In this document: positions 7,911 through 16,920 of the stretch, one piece after another
Numbering within the stretch: the stretch's first letter is position 1
How the letters are laid out: each line of letters starts with the position of its first letter
NCBI RefSeq assembly: GCF_016735695.1
Contig: NZ_JAERQD010000054.1
Span: forward strand, 1 to 36,826
Reading direction: 5' to 3'
DNA length: 36,826 nucleotides
Source of the DNA: Microvirga zambiensis WSM3693
GTDB lineage: Bacteria; Pseudomonadota; Alphaproteobacteria; Rhizobiales; Beijerinckiaceae
Translations under genes and position numbers: made by a program
Notes under the pieces: generated by a model
Seen by the model: the letters and a program-made list of their open reading frames with translations, nothing else
Database searches by the model: none
Told to the model about the DNA's origin: nothing

Positions 7911-10900
7911 TGAGCCTCAATCTTTCCGCTCTCGCCGTTCGCGAACGGGCCGTCACCTTGTTCTTCATCCTCCTGCTGGTGGCTGCCGGCGCCTATGCCT
8001 TCGTCATGCTCGGACGGGCGGAGGACCCCAACTTCACTATCAAGACCCTGACGGTCACGACGGCATGGCCGGGCGCGACGGCGCGCGAGATGCAGGACCT
8101 CGTCGCCGAACCGTTGGAGAAGCGGCTACAGGAGCTGACCTGGTACGACCGGGTGGAGACGACCACCCGGCCAGGTTATGCGTATATGACGGTGACGCTG
8201 AAGGACAGCACACCGCCATCTGTCGTACAGGAGGAGTTCTACCAGGCCCGTAAGAAGCTCGGGGACGAGGCGCGCAACCTGCCGTCCGGCGTCTTCGGCC
8301 CCTTCGTCAATGACGAATATTCGGATGTGAGCTTCGGCCTTTACGCCCTCAAGGCGAAGGGCATGCCGATGCGCGAGCTGGTTCGGCAGGCCGAGGTGAT
8401 CCGCCAGGACCTTCTGCATGTGCCCGGTGTCAAGAAGATCAACATTCTCGGTGAACGACCCGAACAGATATTTGTCGAATTCTCCTATGCCAAACTGGCA
8501 ACCCTCGGCGTATCGGCAGAGGACATCGTCGCCGCCTTGCAGCGGCAGAACACCGTCACACCGGCAGGCTCGATCGACACCCGGGGGCCGCGCGTCTTCA
8601 TCCGGGTCGACGGCGCTTATGACAGTGTCCAGGCGATCGCCGACACGCCGATCGCCGCTGCGGGGCGGACGCTGAAGCTCTCCGACATCGCCGAGGTCCG
8701 CCGCGGCTATGAGGATCCTCCCACCTACCTCATCCGACGTCAGGGTGAGCCCACCATCATGCTCGCGGCGGTGATGCAGGAGGGCTGGGATGGCCTCGCG
8801 CTCGGCAAGGCGCTGGAGGACAGGACGGCGGCCCTCGCACAAACACTGCCGCTCGGGATGACGCTCGACAAGGTGACCGACCAGGCCGTCAACATCACCT
8901 CGGCGGTTGACGAATTCATGCTGAAGTTCGCGATGGCACTCGGCGTGGTGCTGCTGGTGAGCCTGCTCAGCCTGGGCTGGCGCGTCGGCATCGTCGTGGC
9001 AGCCGCCGTCCCGCTGACGCTGGCGGTTGTATTCCTCATCATGCTCGAAACCGGTCGGTTCTTCGACCGCATCACGCTCGGCGCCCTCATCCTAGCGCTT
9101 GGTCTTCTCGTGGACGACGCCATCATCGCCATCGAGGTGATGGTGGTGAAAATGGAAGAGGGCATGGACCGCATCAAGGCGGCGGCCTATGCGTGGAGCC
9201 ACACGGCGGCGCCGATGCTGTCCGGAACACTCGTGACGATCGCCGGGTTCCTGCCGGTGGGCTTTGCGCGCTCGACGGCCGGCGAATACGCCGGCAACAT
9301 CTTCTGGGTCGTGGGATTCGCTCTCGTTGTCTCCTGGATCGTCGCGGTGGTCTTTACGCCCTATCTCGGCGTCAAGATGCTGCCCGCGATCAAACCGATC
9401 GAAGGCGGTCACCACGCGATCTACGACACACCGAACTATCGGCGCCTGCGCCGGCTGATCACCTTTGCCGTGCGCCACAAGTTCGTCACCTGCGGCATCG
9501 TTGGCATCGCCTTCGCGCTTTCCGGCGTCGGCATGGGCACCGTCAAACAGCAGTTCTTCCCGACATCCGACCGCCCCGAAGTGCTGGTGGAGGTCCGCCT
9601 GCCGGAAGGCACCAGCATCGAGACGACGACCGCCACAGTCGAGAAGCTCGAACACTGGCTGGACGACCAGCCCGAGGCCAAGATCGTCACGAGCTATGTC
9701 GGTCAGGGCGCTCCCCGCTTCTTCTTCGCGATGGCGCCGGAACTGCCTGATCCTGCCTTCGCCAAGATCGTTGTGCTGACACCTGACGCCGAGGCGCGCG
9801 AGGCTTTGAAACACCGGCTCCGAGAGGCGGTGTCACAGGGGCTCGCACCCGGGGCCTATGTGCGCGTCACGCAGCTTGTGTTCGGACCCTACACACCGTT
9901 CCCGGTCGAGTTCCGGGTCATGGGACCTGATCCCGCGCAACTGTACGCGATTTCTGAAAAAGCCCTTGATACGATGCGCGGCGTCCCGGACGTGCGGCAG
10001 GCCAACCGCGATTGGGGCAACCGCACACCCGTGCTGCGCTTCATCCCGGATCAGGATCGACTGAACCTCATCGGCCTCTCGCCGGCGGAGGTGGGCCGGC
10101 AGCTCCAGTTCCTCCTCACCGGCACCGCCGTGACGCAGGTCCGCGAGGACATCCGCAATGTCTCCCTCGTGGCCCGCAGCGCCGGCGGCGAGCGGCTGGA
10201 TCCGACGCGTCTGGCGGATTTCTCACTGATGAGCCGGGACGGCCGCCAGATTCCGCTCGACCAGATCGGCCATTCGGAGGTCCGTCTGGAAGAGCCGATC
10301 CTGAAGCGCCGCGATCGCACGCCCGTCATCACGATCCGCTCGGACATCAATGAGGCGACCCAGCCTCCAGAGGTTTCCAAGCAGATCATGACGGCCCTTC
10401 AGCCGCTGATCGCATCCCTTCCGGTCGGCTATCGCATCGAATTGGGTGGATCGATTGAGGAGGCGGCCAAGGCCAACGCCGCGTTGGGTAAAGTCTTCCC
10501 GGCCATGATCGCCGTCACGCTGATCGTCATCATGCTGCAGGTGCGATCCTTCGCGACCATGGCCATGGTGCTGCTGACGGCACCGCTTGGCCTCGTCGGC
10601 GTCGTGCCGATGTTGCTCACCTTCAACCAGCCCTTCGGATTCAACGCCATTCTGGGCCTGATCGGACTGGCCGGCATCCTGATGCGCAATACGCTGATCC
10701 TGACTGAACAGATCAAGGAGAACCGCGCTGCCGGCCTTGACGACTATCACGCCGTCATCGAGGCCACGGTGCAGCGGACCCGTCCTGTGATCCTGACCGC
10801 GCTTGCCGCTGTGCTGGCCTTCATCCCCCTCACGCACTCCGTCTTCTGGGGATCGATGGCCTATACGCTGATCGGCGGTACGGCGGCTGGAACAGTTTTG

Positions 10901-11032
10901 ATCCTGGTCTTCTTGCCGGCCCTCTATGCGGCGTGGTTCCGGATCAAGCCTGAGGTCGTCGATGAGGAACATGAGGCCCTGCAAGACACTGAGCCGCAGA
11001 GACTTGCTGTCGTTGCTGCAGCCGCTGAATAG
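7910..11032 (+). CDS. RND efflux pump, inner-membrane permease
   Basis: A 1040-aa proton-driven RND transporter, the usual length for the AcrB/HAE and related groups. One N-terminal membrane helix (about 13-33) is followed by a large periplasmic loop (porter domain), a block of helices around 335-530 and a second repeat with a large loop and C-terminal helices (about 860-1010). The TM4 proton-relay pair is D402-D403 (GLLVDDAIIAIE). The start overlaps the adaptor stop, so they are translated together. The sequence resembles the subgroup of pumps paired with a single adaptor and a TetR repressor, which export drugs, dyes or lipophilic molecules; the substrate cannot be read. A 65-codon gene follows 37 bases later. 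Confidence 0.95.
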   Translation: MSLNLSALAVRERAVTLFFILLLVAAGAYAFVMLGRAEDPNFTIKTLTVTTAWPGATAREMQDLVAEPLEKRLQELTWYDRVETTTRPGYAYMTVTLKDSTPPSVVQEEFYQARKKLGDEARNLPSGVFGPFVNDEYSDVSFGLYALKAKGMPMRELVRQAEVIRQDLLHVPGVKKINILGERPEQIFVEFSYAKLATLGVSAEDIVAALQRQNTVTPAGSIDTRGPRVFIRVDGAYDSVQAIADTPIAAAGRTLKLSDIAEVRRGYEDPPTYLIRRQGEPTIMLAAVMQEGWDGLALGKALEDRTAALAQTLPLGMTLDKVTDQAVNITSAVDEFMLKFAMALGVVLLVSLLSLGWRVGIVVAAAVPLTLAVVFLIMLETGRFFDRITLGALILALGLLVDDAIIAIEVMVVKMEEGMDRIKAAAYAWSHTAAPMLSGTLVTIAGFLPVGFARSTAGEYAGNIFWVVGFALVVSWIVAVVFTPYLGVKMLPAIKPIEGGHHAIYDTPNYRRLRRLITFAVRHKFVTCGIVGIAFALSGVGMGTVKQQFFPTSDRPEVLVEVRLPEGTSIETTTATVEKLEHWLDDQPEAKIVTSYVGQGAPRFFFAMAPELPDPAFAKIVVLTPDAEAREALKHRLREAVSQGLAPGAYVRVTQLVFGPYTPFPVEFRVMGPDPAQLYAISEKALDTMRGVPDVRQANRDWGNRTPVLRFIPDQDRLNLIGLSPAEVGRQLQFLLTGTAVTQVREDIRNVSLVARSAGGERLDPTRLADFSLMSRDGRQIPLDQIGHSEVRLEEPILKRRDRTPVITIRSDINEATQPPEVSKQIMTALQPLIASLPVGYRIELGGSIEEAAKANAALGKVFPAMIAVTLIVIMLQVRSFATMAMVLLTAPLGLVGVVPMLLTFNQPFGFNAILGLIGLAGILMRNTLILTEQIKENRAAGLDDYHAVIEATVQRTRPVILTALAAVLAFIPLTHSVFWGSMAYTLIGGTAAGTVLILVFLPALYAAWFRIKPEVVDEEHEALQDTEPQRLAVVAAAAE

Positions 11033-11069
11033 CGCAGATCTGAGAGTATCCGAAAGACGAGGAAGAAAG

Positions 11070-11267
11070 ATGAACTGGTTTCTGGAGAAGATGCGTCTGT
11101 ATTCCGTGGCGCTTTCCGGCATAGATGATCCGACAGGCGAACACTTACATAATCTGGAAGCACGGGTGCGGCACCTGGAGAGCGAGATTGCTCGTCTTGG
11201 GGGTCGTCTCGACAGGTTTCCTGACGCGCCGCCAGGCTACCAGGATGCGTCCGGAAAAGAGGCGTAG
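11070..11267 (+). CDS. 65-aa coiled-coil protein after RND pump
   Basis: A small cytoplasmic-looking protein starting MNWFLEKMRLYSVALSG. Residues 25-50 (EHLHNLEARVRHLESEIARL) keep a leucine/hydrophobic heptad spacing, predicting a short coiled coil. GAGGAAG lies about 6 bases before the ATG, and the gene follows the pump by 37 bases on the same strand, so it probably shares its transcript. I know no function for it. A role as a small accessory or assembly factor of the pump is possible but only inferred from position. Confidence 0.6.
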   Translation: MNWFLEKMRLYSVALSGIDDPTGEHLHNLEARVRHLESEIARLGGRLDRFPDAPPGYQDASGKEA

Positions 11268-11482
11268 CATTGACAACGTCGAATGCGATGCGGCAGGCCG
11301 ATTGACGCTCGACCTCCGGCGGGAAAGCGTTTTCCTGAGCAGAACAGCACCGCGAGTACCACCTTTATTATCCGCAGCGCCGTCAGTCTTCGCGGGCCTT
11401 CAGGCTCCTCGTCGAGGCGCTTCGGTACCGCGGCTGAAACGGAGACTGCCACCAACGGATTGAGATTGCGGGTTTAGGGAAG
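11268..11482. other. Intergenic stretch without a supported gene
   Basis: Between the small coiled-coil gene and the start of the recombinase repeat I see no RNA gene or strong promoter. A minus-strand frame at 11237-11455 reads VPKRLDEEPEGPRRLTAL followed by a short hydrophobic run, but it has no ribosome-binding site and overlaps the coiled-coil gene; it might be the stub of a truncated gene. Confidence 0.4.
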
Positions 11483-11569
11483 GACCGCTCATGGCACGCC
11501 TCGGTCGTTTGTTTGGCGGCTGCTTAAGCCTCAAGTCCGGACGTTGCTCCGGTATGCTTGGTGACTTCT

Positions 11570-11595
11570 GAGGCGGCTCATCGACGAGCCGCCTC
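11570..11595 (-). terminator. Terminator of recombinase copy 1
   Basis: GAGGCGGCTC pairs perfectly with GAGCCGCCTC across the loop ATCGAC, five bases after the recombinase stop. The same 10-bp stem with a different loop occurs after copy 2, so the stem is conserved while the loop has drifted. Confidence 0.75.
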
Positions 11596-11600
11596 TGCGT

Positions 11601-12233
11601 TTAGATTTCAACCTGTTCTGCAATCAGAAGGGCGTCGTCGACGTCGATCCCAAGATACCGAACAGTGCTCTCAATCTTGGTGTGACCCAGCAGAAGCTGA
11701 ACGGCTCGGAGATTGCCTGTCCTTCGGTAGATCATCGAGGCCTTGGTGCGCCGGAGTGAGTGGGTGCCGTAGGCGGAAGGATCAAGCCCAATCGAGCGAA
11801 GCCAGGATGCCAGCAGGCGAGCGTACTGGCGCGTGGTCATGGGTCTCGTTCGGTTGATTCTGCTCGGAAACAGCGGCTCGCCCTTATGCAGGTCCTTCTT
11901 CTCCAGCCAGCGCGCCACAGTCTCCCGGGTTTGCTCCGTGATCTCGAACTGAACAGGCCGGCCCGTCTTCCGCTGCATAATGGTCGCGCGGGATCGCACC
12001 CGCCCATTGAGGGCCACATCGTCGACCCGAAGCGCAATGAGGTCACAAGCTCGTAACTTGCTGTCGAGAGCCAAGTTGAACAGAGCCAAATCCCGGATGC
12101 GATGGGCAACCTGGAGCCTGACCCGAATGGACCAGATCTCCTTCGCCTTGAGAGGCGGCTTGGGGCCAATCAGCTTGCCCCAATTCCAGGGTTTGGTGGT
12201 TCGGCAAGTATGGTCAGAGGTACTGTCTTGCAT
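11601..12233 (-). CDS. Solitary tyrosine recombinase (catalytic domain only), copy 1
   Basis: A 210-aa phage-integrase-family protein with the full catalytic set: R61 (RACDL), K89 (QRKTGRPVQF), H158-x2-R161 (THSLRR), H184 (LLGHTKIES) and Y193 (VRYLGI). It lacks the usual N-terminal SAM-like arm-binding region, so it is about half the length of phage integrases and would recognise a short core site. The start at 12233 has AGGAGC 8 bases upstream; the open frame extends upstream to 12413 but that part is not conserved as protein-like sequence. It differs from copy 2 at 19 of 210 residues. The lack of any neighbouring excisionase or cargo gene suggests the unit itself is the mobile entity. Confidence 0.9.
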   Translation of the reverse strand: MQDSTSDHTCRTTKPWNWGKLIGPKPPLKAKEIWSIRVRLQVAHRIRDLALFNLALDSKLRACDLIALRVDDVALNGRVRSRATIMQRKTGRPVQFEITEQTRETVARWLEKKDLHKGEPLFPSRINRTRPMTTRQYARLLASWLRSIGLDPSAYGTHSLRRTKASMIYRRTGNLRAVQLLLGHTKIESTVRYLGIDVDDALLIAEQVEI

Positions 12234-12384
12234 TGCAGTGCTCCTGAAGCGAAGCCCCCCGCAATGAACCTTGGCCGTCTCTACCGATAGCAAAACCCGG
12301 CTGCGCATTCGTCCTAAGGTTTTCGTCAGCTTACCAGGGTAAGCCAGACGTCTCTTACTTTGCGCCGATCTCCTGCTCGTGACC

Positions 12385-12533
12385 GAGGCTGTGTGAAAAC
12401 GCTGATGAGCCACTCCATGAAGAAACTTTATGTCTCGTAAGGTTTGCTAGGCCGGGGAATCCTCGGTGCAGACGCCAGAACTTGTACAAATATTTTGCCC
12501 TGATCGGTCTGGTTCGCGTTTTCACACAGGCTG
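12385..12533. mobile_element. 149-bp MITE, copy 1
   Basis: A non-coding element whose ends are GAGGCTGTGTGAAAACGC and, at the right, the reverse complement of CAGCCTGTGTGAAAACGC. GACC flanks both sides (12381-12384 and 12534-12537). It is identical over all 149 bases to the copy at 29076-29224. The ends differ from those of the IS1182-type element at 1054 mainly by A for G in the GTGTG(A/G)AAACGC core, so that transposase family probably moves it. Confidence 0.85.
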
Positions 12534-12927
12534 GACCCTGAACCGACATTGACTGCTGCACCACTCAGATAGCTGTTTTGCCCTCGATCGCGCTCATGCA
12601 CTGGGCAAATGACCCCGACCAGAACCCCTTCCCCAGTGGAAAATGTCAATCAATTGGCGCAGCCCCAGTTTGAAGAACGGGGTCTGCCTTCACGTGGGCT
12701 TGCGCGAATTCCTTCGTGTCGGGGTGGACCAGCAAACCAGTCCTAACCGGATCTTCCGGGAGGGGGAGGAATTTCAGTGCCTGCCCCTGACCGGTCTGCC
12801 TGTCGCTGGGCTTGGGCGGGTGTCATGGCCAGTCGAGGGCTCCCGACCAGCGGAACGGCCAGCCGGTAACACCACGATCAGCGGCAGAAGGGCAACGACC
12901 ATCTCCACAGAAAATTCACAGTACGCG
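12534..12927. other. Intergenic stretch, nothing recognised
   Basis: Between the MITE and the end of the urea transporter gene I see no gene, RNA or clear terminator. A plus-strand frame at 12643-12969 overlaps the transporter antisense and has low-complexity, unprotein-like content. The region may be old mobile-element debris. Confidence 0.4.
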
Positions 12928-13944
12928 TCACGGCGGGCTGGCATCGATGGCACCAGAGATCGTTGCTGAACCTGACTCAACCCAGCTCCGGGGAAGGAAG
13001 AACAGCCATGTCACGAGCACGAAGGGGGCTGTCAGTGCCGGGATCGCCAACGGCATCAAGGCGACGTTCAGGGCCGACTGTGCGATAACCGTGAACACAG
13101 TCCCCACCGCAGCATACACGGCGGCGCGACCACTCGGCCGATAGAGGACTGTCCCGAGCGCGATCGCCGTCAGGACGGGACTGAAGCCAAGAAGGCCCCC
13201 GGTGATCAGGTTGCTCTCGGCGCCCAGGAGATGGGCGGTCAGAACCGCCAGGATTGCGCCAGCGAGTGCGAATGCAGCCGCGGCGAGGGAATTCACCGCG
13301 AGGCCGACGAGGAAAATCAATGCCGCGACCCCGCTGGCCTTCAGGAAGACCTGCGAGATGCTCAGGAGGGTTCCCCCGACAAGATCGACCACCTGGAGCG
13401 GACTCGCCTCGTAGGCCTGGAAGGGAACGACAACACTGCCGGTTGGGAGCGCCGTGCCCGTCAGCCCGGAGAAGCCGTAGGACGCCAGCAGAAGCAGCCA
13501 TGTGACGACGACGAATGGAAAGGTCAGGGCGGAGGCGCCCCAGGGCTTCAACGCGTTGGCGATCCCGCACGTGGCGACGACCGAGACCGCGGCTCCCAGC
13601 ACCATGTAGCCCCAGAGCAGTGCCCCGGGCGCGAGAAACGTCGCCAGGGCGAGCCCGACAAGAACTCCGTTATAGCCATAGAGGCCGGCTGCGATGGACG
13701 CTGGGTCGAGCCGAAGCCAGTACGCCGTCAGGGTTGCAACGACAACGGCCACGACACCAGCAATCGCCACGTGCGGCACACCAGCCGCGTATGAACCCCA
13801 GGCGATGGCGATGAGGAAGAGAAGACCGGTCAGCGGGTTGTCCTGGAACATCACCTGCCCGATGCCACGCAGGTTGGCGTCCACGAACCGCAAGACAACC
13901 GACGATGTGCACAGGCTTTCCCAGTACTTCAGAAGCTTCTGCAT
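12928..13944 (-). CDS. UT-family urea transporter/channel
   Basis: A 338-aa integral membrane protein of the urea transporter (UT/Yut) family that lets urea cross the inner membrane. It has the internal duplication of the family: MFQDNPLTGLLFL and GYNGVLVGLAL in the first half, GGLLGFSPVLTAIALG in the second, and the paired LTFPFVVVTWLLLL / LTAPFVLVTWLFFLP signatures that line the two pseudo-symmetric pores. About ten hydrophobic segments are visible. I chose ATG 13944 because GGAGGT lies just before it. It follows ureD by 60 bases and is the last gene of the urease operon, which explains its job: to supply substrate. Confidence 0.92.
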   Translation of the reverse strand: MQKLLKYWESLCTSSVVLRFVDANLRGIGQVMFQDNPLTGLLFLIAIAWGSYAAGVPHVAIAGVVAVVVATLTAYWLRLDPASIAAGLYGYNGVLVGLALATFLAPGALLWGYMVLGAAVSVVATCGIANALKPWGASALTFPFVVVTWLLLLASYGFSGLTGTALPTGSVVVPFQAYEASPLQVVDLVGGTLLSISQVFLKASGVAALIFLVGLAVNSLAAAAFALAGAILAVLTAHLLGAESNLITGGLLGFSPVLTAIALGTVLYRPSGRAAVYAAVGTVFTVIAQSALNVALMPLAIPALTAPFVLVTWLFFLPRSWVESGSATISGAIDASPP

Positions 13945-14004
13945 CGCCACCTCCACGAAACTTCTGGTCCTCGTAAAGGAAGATCAGCGGCAAGGTCAGT
14001 CGCC

Positions 14005-14955
14005 TCATCGCCATAGGAACGGAGGCGGGAGGTCCGCACCGGTGACTTCCTTACGCACAATCCCCCAAAACTCTCGCACTTTTGCCTTCACCTGGGCCGT
14101 ATTGTGGCCCAGCACCTTGTAGATCAGGCCAGCGTCATTTGGCAGCCGGCAAGCCCCGAACGCGATGCCGTCGGCCATTCGAACGTCGGCCTCCACCCGC
14201 TCGAGGATGCGCTCCGCCTTGTCCTTGGGCGTGCAAAGGATCACGTTGCCGAACACGTCAAAGGCATTCATCACGCCGACCTGCCGCATTGCAAATCGCT
14301 CGGGCTCGATCATGAGCTTCTCCGTGAACAACGTACGGCCGTCAGGGCGCACCGCCGCGACCGATAGCGAGACCACGGTTGCGCCAAAACACTCGTCAGG
14401 ATGATGATGCTTCCGGCCGGGCTGGAGGATCTCCGACAGGAGCAACGTGGCCGACGGTGCAACGCAGACCTGCGTGTTGCTGACAAAGCGGGCACGCCGA
14501 TGAGGGATGATGGGCTCGGGGACAAACTCGAGATAGGCGTCCTTGGCCAGCGTAACAGTCTGGGTTTGGACCGCGTAATTGGCGTCCATCCCATGGATCT
14601 TGGTTGCCGATTGTGACGTAACGTGCGCCTGCGCCCCATGACCGAGTTGGAGGTCGAGAGCCATCCGGTCTCCCTGGAGAAGACAACCCGTGGTCGTGAT
14701 GAGAAACACGGTGGCAAGGTCCGGCATTTCCTGGTCGCAATACAGCGCACGCTGGGCCAGATACGGAACACGACGCTCGAGGGTCGCCAGGATGGTCCGG
14801 CTGCCGCGGGTCTCGAACCCAAGCCGCAGGTAGCCTGTCTTGCCGATGGTGCCGCTCTTCATCTGAGGCGGCTCATCCTGATATGCCGCCAGTTCCGGAA
14901 CAGATGTACCCAGAGCTTCGGCCGCGGCCCACGGCAACGAGCCCGCCACCATCAT
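14005..14955 (-). CDS. ureD: Urease accessory protein UreD/UreH
   Basis: A 316-aa nickel-insertion chaperone subunit that, with UreF and UreG, forms the pre-activation complex on apo-urease. The family features are present: GYLRLGFETRGSRTIL near residue 40, TTTGCLLQGDRMALDLQLG near 88-106, TSQSATKIHGMD, and FVPEPIIPHRRARF. Its ATG (14955) overlaps the ureG stop in an ATGA junction, so translation is coupled; a second ATG follows at once. The N-terminal 30 residues are somewhat variable as in the family. Placing ureD at the end of the cluster after ureG is common in Rhizobiales, while other bacteria have it first. Confidence 0.95.
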   Translation of the reverse strand: MMVAGSLPWAAAEALGTSVPELAAYQDEPPQMKSGTIGKTGYLRLGFETRGSRTILATLERRVPYLAQRALYCDQEMPDLATVFLITTTGCLLQGDRMALDLQLGHGAQAHVTSQSATKIHGMDANYAVQTQTVTLAKDAYLEFVPEPIIPHRRARFVSNTQVCVAPSATLLLSEILQPGRKHHHPDECFGATVVSLSVAAVRPDGRTLFTEKLMIEPERFAMRQVGVMNAFDVFGNVILCTPKDKAERILERVEADVRMADGIAFGACRLPNDAGLIYKVLGHNTAQVKAKVREFWGIVRKEVTGADLPPPFLWR

Positions 14956-15596
14956 GCCGATGCCCTCTCAGACACATTGATGTCGAACAGGAACTCCCGC
15001 TCGATCATCTCGACCAACTCCGGAATACCCTCCTCGGTCTTGCAGTTGGTGAACAGGAACGGCTTGCCGCCTCGCATCAGGAGCGAGTCGTTCCGCATGA
15101 CCTCAAGGCTCGCCTCGACGTAAGGGGCGAGATCGATCTTGTTGATGACCAGGATGTCGGAATGCGTGATGCCGGGCCCGTTCTTCCGCGGGATCTTGTC
15201 CCCCGCCGCAACGTCGATGACGTAGATGAAGTAGTCGACGAGCGCGGGCGAAAACGTGAGGGTCAGGTTATCGCCCCCGCTTTCGATCAGCATCACGTCG
15301 CTGTCCGGAAAGCGCTCCTCCATGTCCTCGACGGCCGCGAGGTTCATGCTCGGATCCTCACGGACAGCCGTATGGGGACACGCGCCGGTCTCCACTCCAA
15401 GGATGCGTTCCTGCAACAGGACGCCCTTGAGGGAGCGCTGCACGTGCTTGGCATCCTCGGTCGTGACCACGTCGTTGGTGATGATCAGGACCTTGATGCC
15501 GCGCTCGAGCAACCGTGGGGTGATCGCCTCCACGATCGCGGTCTTCCCCGATCCGACGGGGCCGCCGATGCCGATCCGCGTGATTTTCTTGGTCAT
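14952..15596 (-). CDS. ureG: Urease accessory GTPase UreG
   Basis: A 214-aa SIMIBI GTPase that delivers nickel to urease. The P-loop is GGPVGSGKT (11-19), the nickel-binding CPH is residues 73-75 (ETGACPH), and the guanine-specificity motif is NKID (152-155). ESGGDNL (105-111) is the conserved switch region. The length matches the family. GGGAGAGGGG lies right before the ATG. It is 12 bases downstream of ureF and overlaps ureD. Confidence 0.97.
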   Translation of the reverse strand: MTKKITRIGIGGPVGSGKTAIVEAITPRLLERGIKVLIITNDVVTTEDAKHVQRSLKGVLLQERILGVETGACPHTAVREDPSMNLAAVEDMEERFPDSDVMLIESGGDNLTLTFSPALVDYFIYVIDVAAGDKIPRKNGPGITHSDILVINKIDLAPYVEASLEVMRNDSLLMRGGKPFLFTNCKTEEGIPELVEMIEREFLFDINVSERASA

Positions 15597-15608
15597 TCCC
15601 CTCTCCCA

Positions 15609-16316
15609 TCAATTCATGAACAGGCGCACGTGCGCCTTGATGTGAACCGCGGCCAGGATCTCCATGAGAGGCGCGTAGCCGGACATGTCCGTCAGCCGCG
15701 CCTTGGCGGCTCGCTCGTAGGCCGTCTCGATGTCGCCGCTCAGTTCGTAGAGGACCTTCTGCGTATCGAGATGGCTCACCTTCATCAGCCGCAGCGCCGC
15801 GCCGAGAATGGATGCCGCGATCCCGTATTGGTGTACGGCAAAGGCGTGACGCTCGGACAGGGCCTGAACGGCAAAGTTGATCGCCAGCGCAACCGGGTAA
15901 CATCCGTGCCCCTGTCCCTTCCGGATACAGTCGTGCCACGCGTGGAGCAGCGGAGCGCCCAGGACATGCACGCCCATTTCTGTGAACTTCCTGCCCATGC
16001 GGACCGACATGGTCCGCGCCTCGTCCGAGAGCTTGCGGGCGTAGACCGCCTCATCAATGCGAATGAGTTCGGTGACGTCGCCTGCCATCGCGGCGCGATG
16101 GGCGGCGACCAGGGCGATCCCGTCGCCGCGAGCCGCTTGTTCCACTGCCGTTCGGGTGAACGCCAGCAGGGTCGATGCATCGGTGACCGCGCCTTTCTGG
16201 ACGGCCGATTCCAGTCCGGACGAGAAGGCGAACCCGCCGATCGGGAACATCGAGTCGCCGAATTGCAGCATGTGTGCGAGCGCCGACACCTGGACCGTCG
16301 TGGCGGCATCAGCCAT
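15609..16316 (-). CDS. ureF: Urease accessory protein UreF
   Basis: A 235-aa helical protein that acts as a regulator of the UreG GTPase and links it to UreD and apo-urease. The signature DSMFPIGGFAFSSGLE lies near residues 21-36, followed by the Ala-rich helical body with YPVALAINFAVQ and a C-terminal MEILAAVHIKAHVRLFMN. The start at 16316 (MADAATTVQ) overlaps the last codons of ureE; the longer open frame to 16412 lies inside ureE's His-rich tail and does not match UreF. No strong Shine-Dalgarno is visible, so translation probably depends on coupling to ureE. Confidence 0.93.
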   Translation of the reverse strand: MADAATTVQVSALAHMLQFGDSMFPIGGFAFSSGLESAVQKGAVTDASTLLAFTRTAVEQAARGDGIALVAAHRAAMAGDVTELIRIDEAVYARKLSDEARTMSVRMGRKFTEMGVHVLGAPLLHAWHDCIRKGQGHGCYPVALAINFAVQALSERHAFAVHQYGIAASILGAALRLMKVSHLDTQKVLYELSGDIETAYERAAKARLTDMSGYAPLMEILAAVHIKAHVRLFMN

Positions 16317-16908
16317 GGCGATGCTCGCGGTGGGACTGTGCCGACCCTCCATGTTCATGGACATGCGAGTGCACCGGGCCTTCGGCTCCGCCGAAGAGCC
16401 GGCGGGATTCATGGGGAGTGAGATATGAGATGACCTCGGTGCCGGGCGCGAATTCCCACCGGACGTGCTCGAAGGCGTGCGTTCGCATGACCGAGTCCAT
16501 CACCTTGCGATCAATCGTCAGCGGCACGTAGACGACATGGCCCTTGACCAGGGCGGGCCAATGCTGGTTGCCCATGGCGTGACCGAGTTCGATGCAGGTC
16601 CGCATCGCCACCTCGGGGGCCACGTGCACAAGCGCATCCAAATGCACGATCATGACATCGCGCAGCTCGATCCTGGCAATGACGGCCAAGCGGACCTGCG
16701 GATCCCACAGCATCACGTCGCCGTCGCGGATATGAGTGTCCCGGCTGAGGGAGACCGCCAGCACCGAACCCTTCCTGCTGGCCTTTCGGAAGCGGCTCTT
16801 CTGCGCCTCCCATTGATCGAGTTGCAGCACGTCGATCTCGGCATCCTTGAGACGGGCAGCCCATTCCGGATCGCCGATGTTGCCCAAAACCGTTTCGATG
16901 ATGACCAT
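16309..16908 (-). CDS. ureE: Urease nickel metallochaperone UreE
   Basis: A 199-aa cytosolic nickel-binding protein. The N-terminal peptide-binding domain covers about 1-75 and the metal-binding domain about 76-150 (ELGHAMGNQHWPALV). The C-terminal tail is His-rich (HSHVHEHGG and SHREHRHG), which in this family stores extra nickel. It lies 12 bases after ureC and overlaps ureF by 8 bases. The conserved GNQH takes the place of the more usual GNRH. Confidence 0.95.
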   Translation of the reverse strand: MVIIETVLGNIGDPEWAARLKDAEIDVLQLDQWEAQKSRFRKASRKGSVLAVSLSRDTHIRDGDVMLWDPQVRLAVIARIELRDVMIVHLDALVHVAPEVAMRTCIELGHAMGNQHWPALVKGHVVYVPLTIDRKVMDSVMRTHAFEHVRWEFAPGTEVISYLTPHESRRLFGGAEGPVHSHVHEHGGSAQSHREHRHG

Positions 16909-16920
16909 GCGACGATCCTG

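Larger units (their letters stand above)
11483..12533 (-). mobile_element. Recombinase-MITE unit, copy 1 (direct repeat)
   Basis: A unit of about 1.05 kb made of an inverted-repeat-bearing end (GACCG 11483-11487 with CGGTC 11502-11506), a terminator, a tyrosine recombinase gene, its upstream region and a 149-bp MITE. The same order and orientation recurs at 28027-29224. Homology is visible through the segment TTAAGCCTCAAGTCCGGA near 11524 and through CTCCTGCTCGTGACC at 12370-12384. The two units are therefore long direct repeats around 15.5 kb. The real outer boundary of the element is not certain. Confidence 0.65.

Noticed and set aside
11237..11455. Minus-strand 72-codon frame with a hydrophobic stretch
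   Set aside because: No ribosome-binding site, overlaps a better supported gene, and no family likeness; perhaps a truncated remnant.
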